Shown here in pieces: positions 11,277 through 21,196 of a DNA stretch of 64,000 nt. The number at the start of each line of letters is the position of its first letter. Position 1 is the stretch's first letter. Both the position numbers and the translations under genes were made by a program. Source of the DNA: Undaria pinnatifida (lineage: Eukaryota > Sar > Phaeophyceae > Laminariales > Alariaceae). The stretch lies in assembly GCA_012845835.1 (NCBI GenBank), contig JABAKD010000005.1, forward strand, positions 6,018,655-6,082,654. Direction: 5' to 3'. Under the pieces are notes generated by a model. The model saw only the letters and a list, made by a program, of their open reading frames with translations. It was not told the DNA's origin and ran no database searches.

Positions 11277-11970
11277 ACATTATGACATGAAAATGTGGTT
11301 GGTTCTTACGCGATCCGGTTCCGATCTTCTGGTTTTTACTTTTCGATCTGAGAACTAGATCGTTTCTTTTATGCAGTCCGACATTATTGCAAAATTGGAC
11401 GGGATATGATACTATTTTAGAATCCGATGACCCAAGCCGTCAGACCTTATGTTCCAGACCGGTTGAGGTCCTCAAGTGGTTAATATGATTGTTTCACGAG
11501 TAGCTTCGTTTTAGTACTATTAATAGCGCCTAGAAACGTTTGGTCGGGTTTCGCGAACGAATGCCTTCGAAGTCATGTTGCGGGTGAGATATTGAGTTCT
11601 CTGACGATTCGGCCTGTCCGATTCTCAACTCCAACAATGGCATAAGTCTTTCATCAGGTAAATATGTAACTGCAGAGCCTGGACAGCAGCCGTACGGGGT
11701 GCACACAGATGTACGAGTAACGATCGCGATGCGTTGGACTAGGAATACAAACACGATGCGAATGCGATGCGCGAACGCAGCAACGCGTCACGCCGTAGCC
11801 ACACTATACAGCTAGCTGTCGGTGGACGCGGGCTCGGACCTAGAAACCAAGAGGAGCAGCTCACCCTGCGCGCTTCTTTTGTGGCTACGTATCGTATATG
11901 CACGAGAGTACACCACAGCAACAGCACACACGGTACGTACCGAGGCATACCGACGGTATTACGAGTACAG
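11277..11970. other. Spacer between the two minisatellite arrays (A)
   Basis: About 700 bp with no recognisable gene, conserved in copy B at 27274-27991. Near its right end CAGCAACAGCACACACGG is single here and doubled in B (27918-27954). Confidence 0.5.
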
Positions 11971-12540
11971 GAAACTTCGGTAAGTTCGGTATGACATCAA
12001 TACCGGTACCGGACACTTCGGTAACTTTGGTACGACATCAATACCGGTACCGGACACTTGGGTAACTTCGGTACGACATCAATACCGGCACCGGACACTT
12101 TGGTAGCTTCGGTTCGACATCAATACCGGTATCACCGGGACCGGTACAGACTTTCATATCAGTAACGGACAACTTCGGTAAGTTCGGTACATCAATACCT
12201 GTACCGGGCAAATCGATAAGTTTGGTATGGCATCCATACCGGTACCGGGTTCTTCGGTAAGTTCGATACGACATGCATACCGGTACCGGACACTTTGACT
12301 TCGGCACGACATCAATACCGGTACCGGACACTTCGGTAACTTCGGTACGACATCAATACCGGTATCGCCGGTACCGGTACAGACTTTCATACCAGTAACG
12401 GACAACTTCGGTAAGTTCGGTACATCAATACCGGTACCGGGCACTTCGATAAGTTTGGTATGGCATCAATACCGGTACCGAGTACTTCGGTAAGTTCGAT
12501 ACGGCATCCATACCGGTACCGAAAATAACGGTACCGTACC
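11971..12540 (+). repeat. 41-bp palindromic minisatellite, array 2 (A)
   Basis: Same unit as array 1. CATCAATACCGG recurs near 11995, 12036, 12077 and 12118, giving the 41-bp period. In B the array (27992-28652) has different copy number and internal deletions, so it is a VNTR between the two copies. Confidence 0.9.
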
Positions 12541-13790
12541 GAACACAAGCTTGGTAATTTTCGACCAGAAAGAAACGCTCTCCGCGCCGCATCTTTCGCT
12601 TTGTCGGTTCTTTCTCTCATCGTATTCTGAGTACAATATGTGTATCGTTCTTCGTGTAAGATTGGATAGCCTGGCTGAATGACATTTTTCGTTGGCCCAC
12701 AATATGCCTTTCCTCGTACCTCCAAACCACCGACCGCTGCACGACCCTACAGTCTGCTGCATGCGTGGCATGTATGTGTGAATTATGCGCGCACCTCCCA
12801 CGTACGGACCATCGTCCACTCCGGATAGCTGGTTTGTGAGGTGGAACACTGCATGGCGTCTGATTGGTCGAAAGCAGTCCAACAGCAGTTGAAAGTTGAA
12901 CACCAAACGTACTAGACTACTTGACATGCACAGGGGGAATTGTCGGACTGAAACATCCATGATATTCGGCCAATCGGAGTGTTCGTGGCGTGTGTGTCGA
13001 CGTTTACCTGGAGTTTACTCTGTTAGTCTCCAAAATGACCAGTTATACCCATTTCGGCCGTTGATCTAGAATATATATCAGTCTCGACCACTTTGAGGTC
13101 ATATTTCAACGCTTGTACTGAACTCAGTAGTGAAAGGCAGAGCTATGATACTGGCGAAATATGTATATGCACGACACCGTACATGCCCAATATTGATTCT
13201 TTAGAGTATCTCTTCCCCCGCTCTTCTCTTCTTCGGTGTGTGCTTGCAGGAAACTCAATTTGTGGAGCAGCCCTTCTATGAAGATCGGGAAACGCAAGGT
13301 CACCATTTCTCGTAAGTAGGGCCTATGACTACCGCACGGAGTGTCCACCGACCTCCTCTCCACCTATTTGGACGGAACCGGCGGCGGTGCTGGAAACTGG
13401 GCGTGTTACGGTTATGCCGTCTCGTCATTGTGTTATTTTAACAGTGCGGGTGGGAAATGGGGATACGAACGTGTCCCCCCGCACTTGATCTCCGTTACAG
13501 CGGGTTACCAGGTGAGGCGGGCTGCTGCTGTATGTCATTCTGCTGTTCTGTTTTGTTTTTGTCCCTGGTTCTGCGGCGTGTTTCGTGTTTTTCTGTTGCT
13601 AGTGGGGTGTCGAATGCTTTATTTTCTAAGTTTAGGTTAATTTTGGTACTTGGTGTTGATCTTGGTGTGATCGGAGGGTCTGCTGTGTATGCGGTGCCTC
13701 TTGTCGAGTGATTTACCGTGGTAGCGCAGAAGGCAGGCACACCGACTTGTGCCTACAAGCACTGTGACGTGGAATAGTCGTGTAGACGGA
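12541..13790. other. No recognised gene (A)
   Basis: Conserved in B (28653-29880) with scattered single-base indels that break every ORF. Nothing identifiable. Confidence 0.4.
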
Positions 13791-14329
13791 CAGTGTGTGT
13801 GGCATGTAAGGGTGCTGGGGCGGAGTCTGCCGGCTCTTTTACGACAAAATCTTCCGCTCGCACCCAGGACGTTATCCACCAATCAACCCTCGCCCTCCCT
13901 TGGCTCTCCACTCTCGTCGTTCCCCAGTGTGAAAAATATTGCAACCATGTGCAACAGCAGAAGGGGAACGTGACGACACGGGGGGCGATCAAGGACCGAG
14001 CAATAGGCGAATGGGGCTCAACACTCGGCCGCATGACGCATGTGCCCTGCTGTGGCTGTCCGGGTCGTAGCGAAGAAGCGCTATTAATAGACGTGACTTC
14101 TACTGTACAGCCCTGTCTAGGCGACATCGCTTGCAATGGTTGGGGCATCGTAATTGGTGTTGCCAGGGCGTTTGTGTTGACCACGGGTTTGGTGGCGGTG
14201 ATTCCTGCATGCGGTGCGTGTAGCTTCGGTTTCCCAGGGAATGGGAGGGCATTGTTGCGTTTGTGTGCCACGGTGCCACAACTAAATAGCACGCGCAGCA
14301 CTAATCTAGAATTTGATGTACTGGTCTAA
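13753..14329. other. Overlapping long ORFs on both strands (A), unassigned
   Basis: The plus strand is open for 178 codons (13793-14329) and the minus strand for 182 codons (13753-14301). In copy B single-base indels shorten both (plus 30039-30419, minus 29966-30391). No motif, membrane segment or splice pattern singles out one strand. The region lies about 1 kb upstream of the copia gag-like remnant and could be part of its 5' region. I regard a real gene as unlikely. Confidence 0.2.
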
Positions 14330-15400
14330 ACAAAGAAGGGGCATGGGGAAATTTTTGTACTGTGGGAGATAACTAGGATGCAGCTTTCTTGGAGCTGGCA
14401 AGGATCGAAGGTGTTTCTGCGCTCATCTGGCTTTGATTACTGTGGGACAGACGCAGATGGTGCGTGTAGACTAATGTCTGATAACCTTCGAGAATACCTG
14501 TCGTTGTGGAGCAACGAACGAGCTGGTGCTTTTTCATAACTGTTTCTTCTTCAGCCCTTTTTTTTAGCGGCAGCAGCGGTGTGGACACGCACGCGCGCGG
14601 AAAGGAGCCGTGGTTGCCGTTTTTATCTTCCGTGTCGCAAAGTAACTACGAAAGCAACTCTTGCTTGGAGTGAAATCGCTCCGAGGTAGTGCCTCCTGAC
14701 CAAGTCTGCTTACCGTCGTAGTGTTTCAGGCCGCTTTCCCCCTCGTTCGTTTTCTCCCGCTGCTCATACGAGCACAGCAATGACTGTGACATCGCCTTCG
14801 GCACTCGAGCATGATCAACCGCGACGAAACTCGGCACCGTTTCCCGATACCTTCGGCGGCACGCCACACAAAGGCAGCAGCAGAATTTGCATTGTTTCTT
14901 CTATGCATGGTAGGACCCGATTTTCCGCATGTCGTCAATACGTGCTGCTGGGCTGCGTTTTTTTTTTTGGCCCAGGGCGCTACCCTTTACCATAGGTTGT
15001 GTTGTCGAACGCAGTACCCCGGTCATTTTCACCAACGCTGAATGGGCAGAGGCACACCAGTAGACTGTAAATATTGCGTGCCCTCCTGTCTATTTGCGTC
15101 CTGTATTACACTAGTAGACGTTTTGCAGTCTCCTAAAAGTGACCCGTTCATGGTCTAATTCTAACTGCTTCGTCCCCAGAACCGTGGGTAAAGTTCGCAA
15201 GGGGTTAGCCCGAGTCGGGCTCCAAACCTTCCCTGCGGAAACGGCACTCCCATGCAGCTGGCATTTCCCCACAACGGTCCCAGAACCTATTCGCACAACT
15301 TGCAAGCATCCGAAACGATACGCTTTTCTGTGGAATAGCGGTCTCTTCGTCTATACTATACCCTGACAATGTCCTGAACCGTTCTCACGGGTACGTCTAC
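14330..15400. other. Region upstream of copia element A; no LTR identified
   Basis: I searched for a 5' LTR (TG...CA ends repeated downstream of the RNase H domain) and could not define one. Only short non-conserved ORFs occur. The B counterpart is 30420-31490. Confidence 0.3.
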
Positions 15401-15415
15401 TGATAATCGCGGGCA

Positions 15416-15685
15416 TTGAACATGACTGTGGAGACACCGTCCGCTGTGAGTCATTGTCATCATTACCAGACGAAGGAGGTAGCGTTATCTGCCGACGCTC
15501 TTTCACTAAGCCAGCACGGGAGAGTCCGAACACGTGCCAGAACGGTCAAGGTGTTTTCTTGTAAAAACCCCAAATACGGATTGCAGGCACACGATGGCAT
15601 CTTACTTGGAATGTCGATATTTACATGGAGCAAGGGTGTTGATGATGCTCACGTACTCGGTGACGAGACCTACATGTAACCGCAT
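15416..15685 (+). pseudogene. Copia Gag C-terminal remnant (A)
   Basis: The reading frame contains CHHYQTKEVALSADALS followed by Arg-rich sequence. This resembles a decayed CCHC zinc knuckle (expected C-x2-C-x4-H-x4-C) with the second Cys and the His lost. It lies directly upstream of the pre-integrase domain, where copia Gag ends. The frame stops at 15679. The B counterpart is 31504-31818. The assignment rests mostly on position. Confidence 0.35.
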
Positions 15686-16597
15686 TTGTTGCGCTTTCCA
15701 CAGATACAATACGGATGTGTATACATTGATGATTTCCGTCCTGTGCCCCCTTTCCCCCGAGAACGCTACACTGATGGTATCCCTCTAGTAGTAGAGTTCT
15801 TGGGGAGCTTGGACTTGGTTTTTCACACCAACGAAGACGTACGCGTGACCCAGGAGAGTGTATCGTACGTTCCTACCATGTCGGTTAACTTGTTGTCACT
15901 GCACACTGTCCAGGTCAAACAGAAAATCGCCCTTGACGCGACAGGTGTCCACCTGTTGGGTGGCCGTCTAACTTTTCCCAAGGATAGTGCAGGTTCCCGC
16001 CTAAACGCGACGCGCCTAACCCACCCCCCCCGATACCGTGTGCTTGGCGCAACTGCGTTGACGGCCCAGCTAACCCCCTCGTGCGCCGGGATCGGTGGTG
16101 ATGCTGCCGGTGAGGACGCCGGCATCTCTACCCATAACACCGCCGCGGGGATGATGGTGGCGGTAGGCGGATCGGTGTCGGCAGAATACCTCCCGTGTAA
16201 CCCCCATGCAACGATATCTGAGATGGTGCCGCCGATGAGGACGCCGGCGCTACCACCCATGCCACCGGCGCCGGGGGTGGGGGCGGCAATAGGCACTGCA
16301 GCAGCAATAGAGATCCCCACCCCCCCATTTTGTTTCCGCATCGGTACAATGCCACCGTCGACGGGGATGATGGTAGCGGTAGGCCGATCGATAGCGGCAG
16401 CGTACCCCCCATTGAACCCCCGCCCACCGGCATCTGAAGTTGAGCCGCCCGTGAGGACGCCGGCGCTACCACCCTTGCCACCGGCGTCGGGGTTGGGGGC
16501 AGCAAAAGATTCCGCAGTAGCGGTTGAGGCTTTCCCTCCTATGTTCCCCCGATGGTGCGTGTTGCCTCAGTACCATCGCAGACTCACCGCCCGGTAG
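15686..16597 (+). pseudogene. Copia protease/pre-integrase region (A)
   Basis: An open frame of 303 codons. The N-terminal third contains YVPTMSVNLLSLHTVQ followed by DATGVHLLGGRLTFP, the segment linking the aspartic protease to the integrase in Ty1/copia polyproteins. The catalytic DSG motif of the protease is not visible, so the protease itself is missing or too degraded. The C-terminal two thirds is a Pro/Ala/Gly-rich linker containing an in-frame tandem duplication of about 216 bp (72 codons), starting near 16150 and 16366. In copy B the same region (31860-32680) is broken by several indels. The element is non-functional. Confidence 0.7.
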
Positions 16598-16648
16598 AGC
16601 GCCACACCCCCCTCTCCCCCTGCGTTACGCCCGGCGATTGCTGCTGTC

Positions 16649-16930
16649 GTGCTCATCCTGGGCGTTCGACGTTTTAAGGAGGTGGACATCAACGTTTCTC
16701 CACTGTTCAACGCCCACGCCCACGAGGTTCTCTTACGCGAGACGGCCGGGCAGCCTCACATTAAGCTGACGGGGACCCTGCTTACCTGCAGTGGGTGCGT
16801 GCAGGCGAAGAGTAGGCGTGCGTCGGTGCCGACGGCGACTTTCTCTCGGATGACCCAATCCCTGAGGCGCGTTTTCGTTGACCGTGTCGGCCCTTGGGGC
16901 GGCTCTGTACCTGATTCGGTTCTAGGATGA
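16649..16930 (+). pseudogene. Copia integrase N-terminus, HHCC zinc-binding domain (A)
   Basis: The frame has His residues in FNAHAHEVLLRETAG, then C-x2-C in LLTCSGCVQAKSRRA, the gag-pre-integrase/HHCC pattern of copia integrases. It then reads RVFVDRVGPWGG, which supplies the first catalytic Asp of the integrase triad. It ends at a stop just before the integrase core because of a one-base frame change near 16910-16930. The B counterpart (32739-33020) is intact over the same interval with a few substitutions. Confidence 0.85.
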
Positions 16931-16931
16931 C

Positions 16932-17555
16932 GTGACACGCATGGGATGGATATACCCCTTCAGGAGCAAGAGCGCCGTCGACGTGTCCGCGGCAACGACG
17001 AAAATTCTGACCGACATCGGGGACGCCGTCAAATGCTTCCGAACGGACAACGGGGCGGAGTTCACGAATGAGATGTTGGCGACGAGCTGTAGGTATACGA
17101 CCATCCGCCATGAGCACACGGGGTTAAATGGGCCGAAGCACAACGGCGTGGTCGAGCGCGGGCTCGGCTTGATCCAAGCAGGCAATATGGCCTCTTGCAT
17201 TGAGCCCCCCCGGCTGTTCCCTGGGCAACTCCCGCACGTTGACCGTTTCTGGGCGGAGGCGGCCATCTATATGAACGATTGCCTCAACACCACGGCGACC
17301 ACGGCCAACGCTGGCTACATGTTTTATTTTGGGAGACCGCCGCCGGTCAACACCCTCGCGTTCATGCAGCTCGGGTTCCGCCGCGTTCAACGCGCCAACA
17401 AGTCGGAGCCCACGGCGGAGAGGTGCTTCTACCACAACAGGGGGCGGAACCACCCGCGGGACTCCGTCATGGTCCTCACGTCATCAGGCCTAACAAGCGA
17501 TACGCGGGATGCCACGGGAGGTGGAGCGCGCGCCGATCATGGCGGCTGGGATTGA
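16932..17555 (+). pseudogene. Copia integrase catalytic core (A)
   Basis: The frame begins with DDVTRMGW-like sequence, then carries FRTDNGAEF (second catalytic Asp) and GVVERGLGL (catalytic Glu) with 35 residues between them, the DD35E spacing of retroviral-type integrases. It continues through AAIYMNDCLNTT and LGFRRVQRANKSEP, typical of the integrase C-terminal part. All three acidic residues survive, but the first Asp is in another frame. Copy B has an extra C after 33090 and has lost the Glu. The sequence would integrate element DNA in a live relative; here it is inactive. Confidence 0.9.
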
Positions 17556-18049
17556 CACGGTGACGGTTGCCGCAGCGGAGGCGTGGGAGGCCGGTTGACA
17601 CGTCAGGTACGTGCCGCCGATGAAACAGGTGCAAACGGTGCTGCCGGTAACGCCGGCGATGGCAACGGCGCCATCATTAGATGGCGCCGGTGATGACGCC
17701 GGCGCACAGGGGCTGATGTCGCCGTCATCCCCACCGGGGACCGAAAACCCTCAGATTGACGTGAGTCTCCGAGACAGTGAGCTCTTGCAACCGCGACGAC
17801 ACGCGCGAGGACGAGAGCGTACCACAAAGCGACGACTGCTGCGGGGCCAACCGACCATGCCCTCTACAACCAGCGCCCACCCAACAGCCCCCCTCCCATA
17901 CCAGCCTGCCATGCGAGCGAGCGTTCGGAGCCCGCGACATACCAAGAGGCTACGGACTCGGAGTATAGATGTATGCGACAGACCAGGAGCTCTCTGGGCT
18001 TCAAGGGGCGGAAACATTCAGAATAGCTTAGCAGCTAAAAGTCGGGAAC
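17556..18049 (+). pseudogene. Copia integrase-RT linker (A)
   Basis: A low-complexity, Ala/Pro/Arg-rich stretch between the integrase and reverse transcriptase, where copia polyproteins have a variable linker. Open frames (17611-18099) exist but no domain is visible. The B counterpart is 33660-34154. Confidence 0.5.
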
Positions 18050-18523
18050 GTGGCATCGACCAAGTGGGTCTTCACGTGGACGTCAGATGGAACAGGTAAG
18101 GTAGTGAAGGCGAAAGCGCGACTGGTAGCTAGAAGATTTAGCCAACGCCCGGGAGTTGACTACAGTGAGACCCTCTCAACCCCCGCCGCGCCTTGCATTC
18201 GTTTGATGCCTGCTATTGCATGCGAGTTGCAATTAGATCTGTATCATTTTGATCTTAAACAGGCGTTTGTCCAGGCCGAGCTGAAATAGGTGGTGTTGAT
18301 GCGAAGTGCCAATAGAGCTTTATCAGGTAAAGTAGTACGCCTTAATCGCAGTCTACGGTCTGAAGCAAGCGTCGAGGTGTTGGCACAGACACCTGGTCGC
18401 CCGTCTGAAGAGTCCTTGAGTTTGAGCAGAGCCTTGCCGGACCCCTGTGTTCTGAGATTGATCAAAGAAGGGTCTGTCTCCGTTATTGCAGTCGTGCACG
18501 TGGATGACATGATTTTGCGGTAG
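18050..18523 (+). pseudogene. Copia reverse transcriptase (A)
   Basis: The frame reads KWVFTWTSDG, KARLVARRFSQ, GVDYSETLSTP and LYHFDLKQAFVQAEL, the conserved N-terminal blocks of copia RT. It hits a TAG at 18287. The next frame carries GKVVRLNRSL, a frameshifted version of the YGLKQASRSWH region, then DPCVLRLIKEGSVSV and VVHVDDMI with the catalytic Asp pair. At least one nonsense and two frameshift lesions make it inactive. The B copy (34155-34624) shares the nonsense mutation. Confidence 0.9.
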
Positions 18524-18578
18524 GACGTAAAGAGATATGTGACCGGTTTGTGAGGACTTGTGGAAAACTTGAGCTGGT

Positions 18579-18990
18579 GGTTTATGCGGATGCAGACTAT
18601 GCTCCCAAGGAAACTAAGCCGACGTCTGTATAGGGTGGAGCTGTGATGCGTGGGGGTGCGGCCATCCAATGGATTTCTAGGACGCAGAAGTGCACCACAC
18701 TCTCCTCGAGTGGGGGGAGTATGTTGCGATGGCGGAAGGTTTCAAGGAGGCACGTTTCTTGCGGTCTGTCTGGAGTTTCTCTTGCCCGTTTTTTGGGACC
18801 CGTGCATCCGGGTTTTTGAGGACAACAACGGTGCGATTCACATGGGGGTTGACGCCGTAGCCAACTCTAACTCGAAGCACATCGATGCACGTCACCACTT
18901 CCTGCGAGAGCTTGCCGAGAAGGGAGAGTTTAGATCCTCTCAGTTGCAGTCGAATGCCAGCACGCTGAATTCTTGACGAAACCCCTTAGT
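18579..18990 (+). pseudogene. Copia RNase H domain (A)
   Basis: Begins VYADADYAPK, then an in-frame stop, then IQWISRTQKCTTLSSS. After a frameshift it continues RVFEDNNGAIHMG and NSNSKHIDARHHFLREL, the characteristic C-terminal RNase H blocks of Ty1/copia. A further frameshift occurs before the normal QHAEFLTKPL-like end; copy B (34680-35097) retains that ending. The frame closes about 20 bp before the sequence GAAACCCCTTAG. Confidence 0.9.
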
Positions 18991-19140
18991 TAGCAAGGAA
19001 TCCTTCCGTTTTCACAGGAATTTTGTCATGAATACGAGTGGATTTAGCACTGAGAGCGTGATTTTTGAGTGGACTCCTTCGATAAATTACGGTACTGCAC
19101 GCGTGAAATATGGCTTTTGTTTTTGAGTTGGTTATATTTT
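18991..19140. other. Sequence after copia A, possible LTR remnant
   Basis: Lies where a polypurine tract and 3' LTR would be expected. I could not find the matching 5' copy, so no LTR is claimed. Confidence 0.3.
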
Positions 19141-19580
19141 GATACCTGGGATTCTGGCGTTTGCGCTTTGAGATTCTGCTTTCGAGTTTTGATATTGTGA
19201 ATTCGAGCTTTGGTATTCTGTTTTCGACTTTTGATATGTTGGTTTCGAGCTTTGAGATTCTTTTTCGAGCTTTCAGATTCTGGTTTATACACCTGGGGAT
19301 AGTTATTCGCGTTTTGATATTATATTATTGTGAATTTGAGCTTTGAGATCCTGGTTTTTACATTTATTTAATATCATTTTTTGAGCTTTTCACATTCTGG
19401 TATTATATCTGAGATTCTATTTTTGTCTTTCGCTATTCTCGTTTTGAGCTTCCAGGTTCAATTTCTTAGTTTTCAGGTTAGCTTTTGAGATTTTGACATC
19501 CTTTATCTTGGATTATGATACTCTGATTACGGAACATGATATTCTGTTTTTGATATTTGAGGTTTGTGTTTGAGTCTGTG
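19141..19580 (+). repeat. T-rich minisatellite, ~21/42-bp units (A)
   Basis: Degenerate units of TTCGAGCTTTGAGATTCTG type. GCTTTG recurs at 19165, 19207 and 19249 (period 42) with 21-bp half-units. The B counterpart is split by the 5.4-kb insertion (35230-35392 and 40783-41065). Confidence 0.8.
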
Positions 19581-19842
19581 AAGATCTTGGAGTTACCGTT
19601 CAACCCTGTTTCAACAGCTGACGACCGTTTGATTACTGGGGCAGACCCCCCTAGTTATGGCAGCTGAGTGGTTATTACCGGGTTGATGTTGGAGTTAAGA
19701 TCAGTACATTGTGTTGGTTTGGATTCAATCTGAGATTCAATTTTTGTGTGGTATTTGGGTTTTGAGTGTACTATTGAATTGGAATTCATAATTATCTTGC
19801 TTTGAATAACCGTGATATGACGAGCGATGCTGTGTTATTTGG

Positions 19843-20195
19843 TTCCCCGAGAAGGGAGCAGAGGGGCTGTTGGGGATGCTCACGTACTCGGTGACAAGAT
19901 AAACATGTAACCGCATTATTTGATGGGGTTTCCACCGATACAATATGGATGTTTCTATATTGATGATATCCATTGGGTGATGCCTTGACTGGCCCTTCTC
20001 GTACGAGCTCCCACGGGGCGACGATAATGTATACATTTCCCTTTCTCTGCTTTTACGTTAAGATGGCCCTTCTGTGAACCTATTCTTACCCGGGCGTCTG
20101 CCAGTGGATGCATTTAATAAGGGGTCCCGCAAAGGAACACGAGTACGACCCAAACAGCCTCTTAGCACCTCGCGTCGGACGGCTTTTGGGACTGG
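19843..20195 (+). repeat. Sequence related to the copia Gag/pre-integrase junction (A)
   Basis: GATGCTCACGTACTCGGTGA and the following 80 bp (ACATGTAACCGCAT, GATACAATATGGATG, ATATTGATGAT) closely match 15640-15745 inside the copia element. This is a second, partial copy downstream of the RNase H domain. The B counterpart is 41340-41682. Confidence 0.6.
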
Positions 20196-20203
20196 CTATT
20201 TTG

Positions 20204-21188
20204 TAGGGTTGGGTACTGAGCCAGTACGTACTGCCAGTAGTACTAGTACTGGCAGTATCCTGAACTGGTAAACGACTAGCCAGTACGCCAGTACATCAGT
20301 ATCTACGAAGATCCCCACATACGCCTCGAAACCAGCGGAAACCCATGTATTCAGGCTGCCGCAGGGAACGCAGAGAGACACACAGCCTCATAGCACACCC
20401 CACACAAGAGACCATACGACCATGCACAGATTTGTCCCCCCTGACAGCTCGCCATCTGCTGCAGACCCCGGCGGCGGTGCTGGTGGTTCAGGGGCTGCTG
20501 CGTCAGCAGTAGCATCGACGCCCGGAGGGGTCAGCAGAGCAGCAGCAGCAGCCCGCTGCGCCAGCAGCACATAGTGCAGACGACGACGTGGAAGTGGTAG
20601 ACACGACTAGCGCCGAGCTCAAAGAAAGTCTGAAGAAGACTCAGCGCCTTGCGAAAGTTCATAGGGTGCAGACCGAGACCCGGAGGTCCAAACCTCCACC
20701 ATCGGCAATTTGACTTGTTGCGGGGGGTTGGGGTTTGGTGAAAGATATTCCTCCGGTTTCTACTAGTTTCTACGGAGTACAATACGCTATGGAATGATCT
20801 TATGATTCTTAGATGATTCTGCTATCCATTTCAACTCATGTGAATGGATAAACTGTATCTCCCACGATGATGGAGTTTGTAGGCGTTGCAAAGTTGAAAA
20901 AAAATGGTCGACAATTGATCCTTTCTCCCGTGTCAAAAACAAAAGAAAAAGTGAGTTTTCCCCGCGACAGTGCCTCTGTCAGATGAGCCAAAATCGCGCA
21001 ATTTTTATACTCTTAAGTGAAGCTAAATCGCGTAAAAAAACGCCTCCGGCGGGACCCCCTCACCAGCCGGGGGGGCGATGGTGGCGCGGCTTCGCCGCGC
21101 CACCAGTATCCTGATAGGATCCAGTATACTGGCTGCTGTCGCAGCCAGTATATTTTGTACTGGCGCTGCGCGCCAGTACCCAACCCTA
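20204..21188. mobile_element. Non-autonomous hAT-like element (985 bp), only in copy A
   Basis: The termini are TAGGGTTGGGTACTG and its reverse complement, fitting the hAT consensus of Y-A-R-N-G ends. An 8-bp target duplication flanks it: CTATTTTG (20196-20203) and CCATTTTG (21189-21196), one mismatch. Copy B has the empty site with one CCATTTCG (41683-41690). Subterminal regions are dense in CCAGTA/TACTGG motifs in both orientations, as expected for transposase-binding sites. The 3' part includes GCCAGTATACTGG-type palindromes. No transposase frame exists, so mobilisation would need an autonomous relative. Confidence 0.85.
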
Positions 21189-21196
21189 CCATTTTG

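Noticed and set aside
10951-12540. CRISPR array
   Set aside because: The 41-bp repeats are directly contiguous with no unique spacers, and the context is eukaryotic.
13753-14329. 178/182-codon opposing ORFs as a gene
   Set aside because: Both are shortened by indels in copy B, and nothing favours one strand.
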